The position numbers and the translations under genes were made by a program. The notes under the pieces were generated by a model. That model saw nothing but the letters and a program-made list of their open reading frames with translations. It ran no database searches and was not told the origin of the DNA. From the NCBI GenBank assembly GCA_017557405.1, contig JAFYYV010000054.1:1-40518 (forward strand): a stretch of 40,518 nt of DNA. The letters are read 5' to 3'. Origin of the DNA: Prevotella sp. (GTDB lineage: Bacteria; Bacteroidota; Bacteroidia; Bacteroidales; Bacteroidaceae). Shown here in pieces: positions 7,488 through 18,150 of this stretch (positions within the stretch are counted from its first letter, which is position 1; every line of letters starts with the position of its first letter).

Positions 7488-7927
7488 TTCTTGTTTTTAT
7501 TCTTTATTTTTTTAATCAAATCCGTGAGGTGTATGTCGCGATAGACAAAATTCTTTTGCATCAGGTAGTTCCAAAGGAGTGCTACCAATACGGCCACGAT
7601 GATCTTGGAATAGACGAAATGGGTCTTCGACCACTCGGTGAGCAGGTAGGTTCCGCCTGTGTTCAGCAAGATGCTGCCCGACCATACCATGAAGTATTTC
7701 AAAGCCACATATTTCTTCTTCAATCCGATGGCGTTGAACACCCATCGGTAGTTGACCACGCAGTTGAAGACACCACCGCTCAATGCGCCAATGAAGGTGG
7801 AATAAAGATACCAGATACCCAACACCTCCGCCATGAAAAGCGAAACCGCAAAGTCAATGATCGTGGCTGCTTGTGCCGACAATTGCGCTTTGCAGAAGGT
7901 CCATATCTGGTGTCTCAGAGAATCCAT
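7484..7927 (-). CDS. GtrA-like four-helix membrane protein
   Basis: A 147-residue protein with four hydrophobic segments (near [48 protein letters not shown] and [21 protein letters not shown]). The spacing and the closing N-Y-x-M-x-K-x-F-V-Y pattern are typical of GtrA-family proteins. These are linked to moving polyprenyl-linked sugars or to other envelope glycan steps. A TTG-started frame opens at 7936, but the ATG at 7927 is preferred. This start lies inside the end of the PgpA-like gene (13-nt overlap). In the inositol-lipid context it could help move a lipid or head group across the membrane; no direct evidence. Confidence 0.75.
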   Translation of the reverse strand: MDSLRHQIWTFCKAQLSAQAATIIDFAVSLFMAEVLGIWYLYSTFIGALSGGVFNCVVNYRWVFNAIGLKKKYVALKYFMVWSGSILLNTGGTYLLTEWSKTHFVYSKIIVAVLVALLWNYLMQKNFVYRDIHLTDLIKKIKNKNKK

Positions 7928-8385
7928 TGTGCGCAAATGATGATCAATAAACTATAGATGCCAGCCAATATGTCGTCGGCCATGACTCCGATTCCACCAG
8001 GAAAACGTTCCATCTGTCGGATGCCCAAAGGCTTTGCGATGTCGAAGAAACGAAACAAGACGAACGATGCCAGCGCATACCAGATGTTGCCCACAGGGGC
8101 GGCAATCAAGGGTATCCATACGCCCACCATCTCATCGACCACCACACGGCGAGGGTCTTCACCCCAGAAGGGAATCATCTTGTTGGTCGACCAGATGCCC
8201 AGCAAGGTGAACAACACAGTCAACACGATGGTCAACACTATGCAGGCGGTCGGGGTGAGAATCGTTGAGTAGCCCAACCAGATGAGGGTAGCCAACAATG
8301 CTCCCGCCGTGCCTGGTGCGACAGGGCAGAATCCCGAACCGAAGCCCGTAGACAATATGACGGGTATAAGCGGCTTTTTCCCCAT
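7915..8385 (-). CDS. PgpA-type lipid-phosphate phosphatase
   Basis: A 156-residue membrane protein of the phosphatidylglycerophosphatase A family. Diagnostic parts are the N-terminal GFGSGFCPVAPGTAGALLA (about residues 15-33) and the acidic block EDPRRVVVDEMVGVW (about 75-89). Hydrophobic helices follow each. PgpA removes phosphate from phosphatidylglycerol phosphate. In B. thetaiotaomicron the homologue within the inositol-lipid cluster is reported to act on phosphatidylinositol phosphate instead. It is the first gene of the - operon, and its neighbours favour the second role. The ATG follows a -7 box by only 8 nt, so the transcript has almost no leader. Confidence 0.8.
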   Translation of the reverse strand: MGKKPLIPVILSTGFGSGFCPVAPGTAGALLATLIWLGYSTILTPTACIVLTIVLTVLFTLLGIWSTNKMIPFWGEDPRRVVVDEMVGVWIPLIAAPVGNIWYALASFVLFRFFDIAKPLGIRQMERFPGGIGVMADDILAGIYSLLIIICAQWIL

Positions 8386-8393
8386 AATGGTTG

Positions 8394-8401
8394 CAAAATT
8401 A
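8394..8401 (-). promoter_or_regulatory. -7 box for the PgpA-led operon
   Basis: The - strand reads TAATTTTG at 8401-8394, a perfect TAnnTTTG. No convincing TTTG lies at the -33 position; AATG at 8424-8421 is a poor match. The start codon begins at 8385, so the leader should be only a few bases. Confidence 0.5.
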
Positions 8402-8485
8402 ACGAATTTCTTTAAAACTACATTAATTTCAATGTAAAAAATCTAAAAAGGCGTAAAGTTTTCTTATAGATTCATAACTAATCAC

Positions 8486-8493
8486 TAACTTTG
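8486..8493 (+). promoter_or_regulatory. -7 box for the DUF5686 gene
   Basis: TAACTTTG matches TAnnTTTG and lies 23 nt before the GTG start. The -33 region has only T-rich sequence (TTTC at 8460-8463), so the promoter is supported by one box. With the - strand box at 8394-8401 it forms a divergent promoter pair. Confidence 0.5.
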
Positions 8494-8515
8494 CACTTTG
8501 AAACCATAAAGGATT

Positions 8516-11068
8516 GTGACATTGAAAAGATTATTCGCTTTTTTATTTGTATTCTCGATATATGCAGATTGGGCATGCGCCCAAATCACCGGTGAGATTC
8601 TTGATGCCACCGACAATTATCCTATCCCTTATGCCAGCGCTTCGTATAACGGACACAAGATTGCCGTGTCGAGTGATGGCAATGGACGATTCAACATTGA
8701 ACGACACAACGGATGGCGACTGACGTTCTCTTCTGTGGGCTATCAGCCGCAGATTGTGAATGTGACCGCGAACACTCCCAACAACTTGACGATTCGACTG
8801 AAACCCGAAACCAAGAAAATCAGTGAGGTGGAGGTCGTATCGAAGCGCAATGGAAGATACAGCCGAAAGAACAATCCTGCCGTGGAGTTCATGAGGAAGG
8901 TGATTGCCGCCAAGAAACGCACCGACCTGAAGAAGCACGACTATTATCAGTATAACAACTATCAGAAGATCATGCTGGGAATGAACGACCTCACTCCCCC
9001 TGATCTCGAGTCGGGTATGTTCAAGCGCCATTCGTGGTTGCTCGACCACATTGAGGTGTGCCCCTACAACGGCAAACTCATTCTTCCCATCTCGGTCGAT
9101 GAGACGGTCACCCAGAAGCTATATCGCAAAGACCCACACACAGAAAAGAGCATCATCAAGGGTGAGAACTCGACGGGTGTGAACGAGTTGTTCCAAACAG
9201 GCGACATCATCAATGTCATCTTGAAAGACGTCTTCACCGATGTGGACATCTACGAGGATGAGGTGCGTATGTTCCAATATCCTTTCACCAGTCCTATCGG
9301 CAAGGATGCCATCGCATTCTATCGCTTCTACATTACCGATACGGTGTATGTGGGCAAGGACCGTTGCGTTCATCTCGATTTCATACCCAACAACCAGCAG
9401 GACTTCGGCTTCCGTGGGCAGCTCTTCGTGCTCGACGACTCTTCCTACCAAGTGAAACGATGCGAGCTCTCCATCCCCAAGAAGAGTGGTGTGAACTGGG
9501 TTGACAACATGCAATGCACACAGGAGTACATGCAGTTGGAGAATGGTGAATGGGTGCTGTCGGTGGATGATATGATGGTCGAACTTTCGGCTATGAAGTC
9601 GTTGGCAAAGGCCATTGTGGTGCGCACAACACGCCGTTCCGACTATGCGTTCGATGAACTCCCCAAGGCACTTCTACGTGGCAGCAAGGGCGTCAGGAAG
9701 GACGCCTATGCCCAGATGCAGGATGATGAGTTCTGGAACAAATACCGACAGGTGGAGCTCACGAAAGGTGAGAGCTCGATGGATCAGTTCATCCATCGGT
9801 TGGAGAACCTGAAGGGTTTCAAATATGTGATTTTCGGTATGAAGGCGCTCATCGAGAACTTCGTGGAGACAGGTTCGAAGGAGCATCCCAGCTTGGTCGA
9901 CATAGGTCCTATCAACACCATCGTCTCCCACAACTTCTACGATGGTCTTCGCTTGCGTGGTAGTGCCCAGACGACCGCCAACCTGAATCCCCATTTCTTC
10001 CTGAAGGGGTACTATGCGCACGGTTTCGATACCAAGAACAACTATTACGGAGCCGATGTCATCTACTCGTTCAACAAGAAGGAATACTTGCCGCGAGAGT
10101 TCCCCAAACAGACACTTTCGTTCTCGATGTCGCACGATGTGGCGTTGCCTTCCGACAAGTTCATCCAAACCGACAAGGACAACGTTTTCACCTCGTTCAA
10201 GGTGGCTGAAATCGACAAGATGTTCCTTTACACCAAGCAGGAGCTTGCTTTCGAGTTCGAGCAGGAATGGGGCTTCAAGGTGTTTGCTTCGGCAAAGGCC
10301 GAGAAAGCCCAACCTGTTGGCAACATCGCCTTCAAACAACTCGATGGTCAGACCCAGCCTTACGTTCGTTATACCGAGGCGACAGCAGGACTCCGCTATG
10401 CGCCCGGAGAGACGTTCATCAACACCAAGCAGCACCGATGGCCCATCAACCTCGATGCCCCCGTCTTCCGCTTGCAACACACGATGGGCTTCGACCGCGT
10501 GTTCGGAGGTCAATACAACTACAATTTCACCGAAGCCGAGTTCTACAAGCGTCTTTGGATGCCCATGAACTGGGGAAAGATAGATACTCGCATAAAAGCT
10601 GGAGCACAATGGAACCAAGTGCCATACCCGTTGCTCATCATGCCGGTGGCCAACCTTTCCTACATTCTTGAAGACCAGACGTTCAACCTCATCAACAACA
10701 TGGAGTTCTTGAACGACCGCTATGCCTCGCTCGAAATGTCGTGGGACATGAACGGAAAACTGCTCAACCGCATACCGCTCATCAAGAAGCTGAAGTGGCG
10801 CGAGTTCATTGGCGTGAAGTGCCTGTGGGGTGCCTTGACCGACAAGAACAACCCTTATCTGGCGCAGAACGAAGGCAGCAGCGTGCTCATGGAGTTCCCC
10901 GAGGGTTGTTACGTCATGGACAAGAAAAAGCCTTACGTGGAGATTTGTGCCGGCGTGCACAACATCTTCAACATCCTTCACATCGAGTATGTGCGCCGAC
11001 TCAATTATCTTGAGTTGCCCACGGCCAACAAACACGGTGTGCGCTTCATGTTCCGAACGACATTCTAA
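8516..11068 (+). CDS. DUF5686 / carboxypeptidase-regulatory-like outer-membrane protein
   Basis: An 850-residue outer-membrane protein. After a signal peptide (cut near CAQ, residue 22) comes a carboxypeptidase-D regulatory-like beta-sandwich (about residues 23-105, ITGEILDATDNYPIPYASASYN through LKPETKKISEVEVVSK). The long remainder has the DUF5686 pattern and ends in beta-barrel strands and a C-terminal Phe (FMFRTTF), as expected for an outer-membrane barrel. Function is not established for the family. No ATG is available. GTG at 8516 gives the longest frame; TTG at 8522 would put AAAGGA at a better ribosome-binding distance. The signal peptide works with either. Confidence 0.8.
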   Translation: MTLKRLFAFLFVFSIYADWACAQITGEILDATDNYPIPYASASYNGHKIAVSSDGNGRFNIERHNGWRLTFSSVGYQPQIVNVTANTPNNLTIRLKPETKKISEVEVVSKRNGRYSRKNNPAVEFMRKVIAAKKRTDLKKHDYYQYNNYQKIMLGMNDLTPPDLESGMFKRHSWLLDHIEVCPYNGKLILPISVDETVTQKLYRKDPHTEKSIIKGENSTGVNELFQTGDIINVILKDVFTDVDIYEDEVRMFQYPFTSPIGKDAIAFYRFYITDTVYVGKDRCVHLDFIPNNQQDFGFRGQLFVLDDSSYQVKRCELSIPKKSGVNWVDNMQCTQEYMQLENGEWVLSVDDMMVELSAMKSLAKAIVVRTTRRSDYAFDELPKALLRGSKGVRKDAYAQMQDDEFWNKYRQVELTKGESSMDQFIHRLENLKGFKYVIFGMKALIENFVETGSKEHPSLVDIGPINTIVSHNFYDGLRLRGSAQTTANLNPHFFLKGYYAHGFDTKNNYYGADVIYSFNKKEYLPREFPKQTLSFSMSHDVALPSDKFIQTDKDNVFTSFKVAEIDKMFLYTKQELAFEFEQEWGFKVFASAKAEKAQPVGNIAFKQLDGQTQPYVRYTEATAGLRYAPGETFINTKQHRWPINLDAPVFRLQHTMGFDRVFGGQYNYNFTEAEFYKRLWMPMNWGKIDTRIKAGAQWNQVPYPLLIMPVANLSYILEDQTFNLINNMEFLNDRYASLEMSWDMNGKLLNRIPLIKKLKWREFIGVKCLWGALTDKNNPYLAQNEGSSVLMEFPEGCYVMDKKKPYVEICAGVHNIFNILHIEYVRRLNYLELPTANKHGVRFMFRTTF

Positions 11069-11106
11069 CTCCTTGCGAGGCAATATACATAATACCATGA
11101 TAGCCG

Positions 11107-11778
11107 ATGAAAAGCGGAATTGACATTCATTCGGGTGCGCAGTTGGCTGCGTTCGTGCAAGAGATTGGTTTTCTGCCCTTGCTCGATAGCGGCATTATTG
11201 GTTATTCGGCTGAAGACATCGTGGCCGACGACTGCCGCTATGTGATGCTGGCCGATGGTGGCTGGGATTGGCCTTTGTGGAAGTGGAAGGGACCTGTGGT
11301 GACCGATGGCGGTTGCGTGTACGGCAAGTTTTTCGCTTCGAAGGCCGGGTTCATCAGCAAGGCGTGGTGGCCCGATTTTTGCAATTACCGCCGTAGCACT
11401 CATCCTGCTCCCGTTGAGGGCTCCATCGAGGACGCCATCCTGATGACATTGCGCGAACAGGGAAGTTTGATCACGCGCGAGTTGCGAGCCGCATGTGGCT
11501 TTACAGGGCCGAAGATGCGCAGTCGTTTCGATGGCTATATCACTCGATTGCAGATGGGATGCCACATTGTGACCGAGGATTTTGTCTATCCGCGCGACAA
11601 GCACAACCGCGAGTATGGATGGGGATGGTCGCTGCTGACCACTCCTGAGCAGCTCTATGGTCGTGATGCCTGCCGTTGCGAGCGTACGCCAGAAGAGTCG
11701 TTCCAGCGATTGTTGGAGCATTTCAAGTCGATTCTTCCTGAAGCGCGAGAAGAGCAATTATTGAGATTGATTAAGTAA
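11107..11778 (+). CDS. AlkZ-related winged-helix protein (tentative)
   Basis: A 223-residue cytoplasmic protein without signal peptide or membrane segment. The first half is rich in Trp and Gly (DGGWDWPLWKWKGPVV, CVYGKFFASKAGFISK, WWPDFCNYRR). The second has a helix-turn-helix-like stretch (DAILMTLREQGSLITRELRAACGF, about residues 105-129). This layout recalls Bacteroidota proteins annotated as AlkZ-related, which are distant relatives of the YcaQ/AlkZ winged-helix DNA glycosylases. I am only moderately sure and see no proven catalytic motif. It starts 38 nt after the DUF5686 gene on the same strand and ends at a shared terminator. Confidence 0.65.
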   Translation: MKSGIDIHSGAQLAAFVQEIGFLPLLDSGIIGYSAEDIVADDCRYVMLADGGWDWPLWKWKGPVVTDGGCVYGKFFASKAGFISKAWWPDFCNYRRSTHPAPVEGSIEDAILMTLREQGSLITRELRAACGFTGPKMRSRFDGYITRLQMGCHIVTEDFVYPRDKHNREYGWGWSLLTTPEQLYGRDACRCERTPEESFQRLLEHFKSILPEAREEQLLRLIK

Positions 11779-11799
11779 AGACCACATCTGACATAACAA

Positions 11800-11829
11800 A
11801 AACAGAGGACACTTGAGTGCCCTCTGTTT
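11800..11829. terminator. bidirectional terminator
   Basis: AAACAGAGGACAC (11800-11812) pairs with GTGCCCTCTGTTT (11817-11829) at 12 of 13 positions around a TTGA loop. A runs on the left and T on the right serve both the + gene ending at 11778 and the converging regulator gene. Confidence 0.85.
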
Positions 11830-11859
11830 GATGTATAGAAAGGAGTCTCGTAGCTCGGT

Positions 11860-14800
11860 TTATCGATCGCTGTGCTCCTTCATATAGTCTCTTGGTGAAA
11901 CGCCATAGAACTTCTTGAACACGGTGGAGAACGATGTCGGGTTCGAGAATCCGCAGGCGTACATCACTTCGGTGATGTTCATTCCTTGGTTGCCCAACAG
12001 GTTGGCAGCCTTCTTCAGTCGGATGTTTCGGATGAAGTTGTGAGGCGTCTGACCTGTCAGTTCCTTCATCTTTCGATGCAGGTGAACGCGGCTGATTCCC
12101 ACTTCGTCGGCAATCATGTCGACACTTAGCTCCGAGTCGTTCAGATGCTGGTTGACGGCTTTGATGATGCGCTCGAGGAGTTTCTCATCGGGCGATTTCA
12201 TTTGGATGTCGTCCACTTTCTCCTCCAATTCGTCGTTGCGAGCATATTTCAATCTCAGCAATCGATGTGTGTTGATGAGGTTGACGATGGTTTGTCTCAA
12301 GATGTCCATGTTGAAGGGCTTCACGATGTAGGCATCGGCGCCCGTTTCGAGACCTTGCAACTTGTCTTCATCCAAGTTCTTGGCAGTCAACAAAACGACG
12401 GGAATGTGGTTGGTGCTGGGGTTCGACTTGATTTTCGAACATAGCGTGTTTCCATCCATTTCAGGCATCATGATATCGCTCAACACGAGGTCGGGGAGGG
12501 TTCCCAATGTCTCTGAGAATGCTTCGCGTCCGTTGGGGCAGGCTTTGATTTCGTAGTCTTGTCCCAGATGGCTGATGAGGAAGTCGCGAATCTCGTCATC
12601 GTCTTCAGCAATGACGATGGATAATTTCTTGCGCAGGGTGTCAGGAACCGCTGGTTGTGGAGTGGGGGCTGTCCATTCAACGTCTTGAAGTGCATCGATG
12701 GCTTCAGGCTCGCTGGATGTGGCTTCCACCATCTCTTCAGGTTTGAGGTGCTCGTTTCCTAATGGAATGGAGACAATGAATTCGCATCCCTTCTCCAGGT
12801 TGCGTGCTTGGATGGTTCCATGATGCAGTTCGACGAGCGAACGTGTGAGGTCGAGACCTATGCCTGTTCCCACATTGCGGTCGTTTGCCGTTGTGGGCGT
12901 TTGGTAGAAGCGCTCGAAGATCTTTGCCAATTGCTCCTCGGGGATTTTCTCTCCGTTGTCGCTGATGGCGATGGATGCCTTTTCATCATCATGTGTGACC
13001 TTGATGTTGATTTCCCCTCCATTGGGCGTGTATTTGAACGCATTGGAGAGGATGTTCATGACAATCTTGTCAAAGTTGCCGCGGTCGATCCAAACAGGCA
13101 GCCTGTCGATGTCGTGTTCGTAAGACAGATTGACGTGTTTGGTCTTGGCTTGTGTCTCGAAGAGTGCATAGATATCACCCACAAACTCCACGAGGTCGGT
13201 CTCCTTCATCCTCATCTGCATCATGCCCTTATCAATCTTCCGGAGGTCCATCATCTGGTTGATGAGATGCAGGATTCGCTCGGCATTGCGCTTGATGGTC
13301 TTGTAGATGTCGCGGCGATGTGGGTCGGCATCTTCTTTCATCAGCGAGAGCAAAGGCGTGATGATGAGCGTCATTGGGGTGCGTATCTCGTGGCTGATAT
13401 TCATGAAGAACCTCAGCTTGGCTTCGCCCATTTCCTCGGCGTGGATGTGCTCTTGCAGACGCAGACGGTCTTGCTGTTTGCGTTTTTGCAGGCGCAGGTA
13501 TTGCCAGAGGCCTAATCCCAAAAGCAGCAGGTAGAAGAGGTATGCCCACGTAGAGCGATACCAAGGGCTATGCACCACAACGGTGAACTCTCTGGTGGGT
13601 GTCTCCATGTTGTTGCGTTCGGCCTTCACTTTGAACTTATAGGTGCCGGGAGACATGTGTGAGAAGGTGATTTCGTTGAGACCTGGTTGAAGTCTCACAA
13701 ATGGCTCGCCGTTGATGCTATATAAATAAGTAATGTGTTCGGGATTGTCGTAGGTGAGTGTTGACAACTGCAAAGCGAATGAGTTGTCGTGATAACCCAA
13801 CTGGAAATGTTTGCTGGCAATGACCGTCGTGTCGGTCACTTGGTATCCTTCTGAGCGTGTGGATGAGCTGATGGGTTCTCCGTTGATGGTGAAGGCCGTC
13901 AGTTCGACCGTAGCATCCCATTGCACCTGACGGATGTCATCGGGGTTGAACAAGGTGACTCCACTTACTCCTCCGAAGAGCATGTCGCCAGATGGTGTTG
14001 ACCACGAGGCGCCATCAGAGAACTCGTTGGATTGTAGTCCGTTGTCGATGAAATAGTTGTTGGTGAGCCCTGTTTTGGGGTCATAGCAATAAAGACCATG
14101 ATCGGATGAAATCCATAGCCGTCCTTTCTTGTCTTGCTCGATGGAAGCGATGCCATTGTTGGCAAGACCTTTTTCTGATGAGCAAGACTTCAATTCCTTC
14201 GTCTTGAGATCGTAGCTATAGAGTTCGTCGTTGGTTCCAATCCAAAGCTTCCCACCATATTCACGTGCTATGCGCACCGCAGTACCATAGTTTAAGCAGT
14301 TCTTCCCGAAGAACTTTGTCCAACTCCTCGTTTCAAGATCAAGGCAGCAGACGCCCATCGTCGTGGCGACATAGATGCGTTTGCCGTCGGGTGAAATGGA
14401 GACTTGCGAGAGATAGTCGTTGGTGATGGCATTGATTTTCTCGTTGACCGATGCTTCAGGCTTCGTCGTGTAAGCCACCACTCTTTTCTCTTTGTCGTCC
14501 ACTCTCAAAAGTCCGTTGCCCATTGTCGCCATCCACAGGTTGTTGTTGCTGTCGACTTCGATGTCGAAGATGCTGAGGTTGGGAGATTGTGTCAAGGGGT
14601 AGGAGTGGTATTGTTCGCCAGCAGGGTCTATCCATCCACCGCCTTCGTTGTAGGAACCAATCCAAATGCGACCGTTGTGGTCTTCGGTGATGGTGAGGAT
14701 GCTGGCAGGGAAGTTGTCTTTGTAGTGTTTCAGAAGTTGTCCGTTGCCGTCAAGGCAATACAGACCGTCTCTGTCGGTTCCAATCCATGTCCGTCCTCGC

Positions 14801-15852
14801 TTGTCGATAAAGGTGCTGGTGACACATGCGTTTCCGATTTTGTTCTGCGTACCGAGTTTATAACCCATGTATCCGAATCCAGTGGGTCGACCGGGTTGCA
14901 TATACAATCCTTTCTGAAGTATTCCGAGCCAGATGTTACCGCTCTTGTCTTCGGTAATGGAGTATATCTTGCTTTTAGGGAGGTCGATTTCCTGACTGTA
15001 ATATGGATTATCTATGAGTTGGTCTTTTGCAGGGTCATAGACGGCGATACCACCACCATCGTATCCAATGAAAAGTTTTGCCTGCCGAGGACTGAAGTAG
15101 AGTGCGGAGATGGGTTTGTTTCCCATGTTTCCCACTTTCTTGAACTCCTTGCCAACAAGTTTGAGCAATCCTTCTTGTGAGGTTCCCAAATAGATGTTGC
15201 CTTTGTTGTCCTCACACACCTTGCTCAAATGGTTGCACAAAGGACTCTCGGCGCAATGCACATGAGTGATGTTTCCGTTAACGTGAATGAGTCCTTTGTC
15301 GCGTGTCACTATCCAAAGCGACCCGCGCTGGTCTTCAATCATGTCCTCTACGGTATGGATGTTCTTGAGTGTGCCTTCAATTTGCTTTGCATGTTGTGGG
15401 TCGTCGAACTTCAACACGCCGACTCCTGATGTACCAGCCCACATCTCACCATTTCGTCTTTCCACAAAACATGTGACATAGGGGTTGACTTGTTGTCCGT
15501 TGAGAGCGGTGACTGTGACATCGTGGAATTTGCTACCATCATAGGTTTGGAGTGCTCCCCACATACCCATATAGAAAAGACCGTTGCGGTCTTGCTTGAT
15601 GCAGTTGACATAGTTGCTGGCCATTCCGCTTTGTTGCTCGTTCTCTTTCTTGAGGATGCGGAATTGGTAGCCATCGTATTTGTTAAGTCCGTTTCTGGTA
15701 GCTGCCCAGATGAATCCGTCATTGTCGAGGTACACTTGACTGGTAAAACTGCTAGATAGTTGCTGGTTGGCGTCAAAAAGTTTTCCCATCTGTGCCATTG
15801 CTGGCGACAGGACAAGACATAATAAAAGCGAAGCTATTATTTCACGTTTCAT
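11860..15852 (-). CDS. hybrid two-component system regulator for xylan genes
   Basis: A 1330-residue one-protein sensor and regulator. Order: signal peptide (1-20); periplasmic two-component propeller repeats (about 25-660, recurring GLWIGT/GRLWISS-like blades); Y_Y_Y domain (about 690-760); transmembrane helix (about 764-785); histidine kinase with FFMNISHEIRTP, phosphorylated His821; ATPase boxes NILSNAFKYTP, DNGEKIP and GTGIGL; receiver domain with SDIMMPEMDG, phosphorylated Asp1126; and a C-terminal AraC helix-turn-helix (about 1225-1327). All catalytic residues are intact. Such regulators bind an oligosaccharide in the periplasm and activate the adjacent utilisation locus. It lies divergent from the xylan operons and is comparable to XynR of ruminal Prevotella; the xylan ligand is inferred from neighbours. 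Confidence 0.93.
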   Translation of the reverse strand: MKREIIASLLLCLVLSPAMAQMGKLFDANQQLSSSFTSQVYLDNDGFIWAATRNGLNKYDGYQFRILKKENEQQSGMASNYVNCIKQDRNGLFYMGMWGALQTYDGSKFHDVTVTALNGQQVNPYVTCFVERRNGEMWAGTSGVGVLKFDDPQHAKQIEGTLKNIHTVEDMIEDQRGSLWIVTRDKGLIHVNGNITHVHCAESPLCNHLSKVCEDNKGNIYLGTSQEGLLKLVGKEFKKVGNMGNKPISALYFSPRQAKLFIGYDGGGIAVYDPAKDQLIDNPYYSQEIDLPKSKIYSITEDKSGNIWLGILQKGLYMQPGRPTGFGYMGYKLGTQNKIGNACVTSTFIDKRGRTWIGTDRDGLYCLDGNGQLLKHYKDNFPASILTITEDHNGRIWIGSYNEGGGWIDPAGEQYHSYPLTQSPNLSIFDIEVDSNNNLWMATMGNGLLRVDDKEKRVVAYTTKPEASVNEKINAITNDYLSQVSISPDGKRIYVATTMGVCCLDLETRSWTKFFGKNCLNYGTAVRIAREYGGKLWIGTNDELYSYDLKTKELKSCSSEKGLANNGIASIEQDKKGRLWISSDHGLYCYDPKTGLTNNYFIDNGLQSNEFSDGASWSTPSGDMLFGGVSGVTLFNPDDIRQVQWDATVELTAFTINGEPISSSTRSEGYQVTDTTVIASKHFQLGYHDNSFALQLSTLTYDNPEHITYLYSINGEPFVRLQPGLNEITFSHMSPGTYKFKVKAERNNMETPTREFTVVVHSPWYRSTWAYLFYLLLLGLGLWQYLRLQKRKQQDRLRLQEHIHAEEMGEAKLRFFMNISHEIRTPMTLIITPLLSLMKEDADPHRRDIYKTIKRNAERILHLINQMMDLRKIDKGMMQMRMKETDLVEFVGDIYALFETQAKTKHVNLSYEHDIDRLPVWIDRGNFDKIVMNILSNAFKYTPNGGEINIKVTHDDEKASIAISDNGEKIPEEQLAKIFERFYQTPTTANDRNVGTGIGLDLTRSLVELHHGTIQARNLEKGCEFIVSIPLGNEHLKPEEMVEATSSEPEAIDALQDVEWTAPTPQPAVPDTLRKKLSIVIAEDDDEIRDFLISHLGQDYEIKACPNGREAFSETLGTLPDLVLSDIMMPEMDGNTLCSKIKSNPSTNHIPVVLLTAKNLDEDKLQGLETGADAYIVKPFNMDILRQTIVNLINTHRLLRLKYARNDELEEKVDDIQMKSPDEKLLERIIKAVNQHLNDSELSVDMIADEVGISRVHLHRKMKELTGQTPHNFIRNIRLKKAANLLGNQGMNITEVMYACGFSNPTSFSTVFKKFYGVSPRDYMKEHSDR

Positions 15853-15888
15853 TACTTAGATAGTTTGTAGGTTTTTACAAATACGGTG

Positions 15889-15920
15889 CAAAGATAGCAT
15901 ATTTGTTTGAAACCACCAAG
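15889..15920 (-). promoter_or_regulatory. promoter of the hybrid regulator
   Basis: On the - strand the -7 box TATCTTTG is at 15896-15889. A CTTG close to the TTTG -33 consensus is at 15920-15917, with a 20-nt spacer. The leader to the ATG at 15852 is about 35 nt. The rest of the divergent gap (15921-16022) is AT-rich with a GTTACAT at 15926 resembling part of the candidate operator. Confidence 0.6.
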
Positions 15921-16022
15921 TAAATGTTACATGAAAAAAAGTCGTAGTTGAAAAATTGTTAATTTCGAGGTATGATGATAGGGTAGAGAGCCACTTTTGT
16001 CGGTAGTTTCACTCGTTATTGT

Positions 16023-16038
16023 GTGTGAGGTTACATTT
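16023..16038 (+). promoter_or_regulatory. candidate xylan-regulon operator, copy 1
   Basis: GTGTGAGGTTACATTT. It agrees at 15 of 16 bases with the copy at 22465 and begins 64 nt upstream of the -7 box of the CE6-CE1 operon. The spacing and sharing suggest a binding site for the AraC domain of the nearby hybrid regulator; this is inference. Confidence 0.55.
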
Positions 16039-16079
16039 GAAAATGTTGTTGCAACATAAGGATATGGATATATGTGTAA

Positions 16080-18104
<2,025 letters not shown>

Positions 18105-18150
18105 TTAGCTATTCTTCAAAAATAATAACTATTCACAAAAACAATTTACT

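Noticed and set aside
9674-11098. 474-residue open frame on the - strand opposite the DUF5686 gene
   Set aside because: Shadow of the + strand gene; no recognisable domain, signal peptide or promoter.
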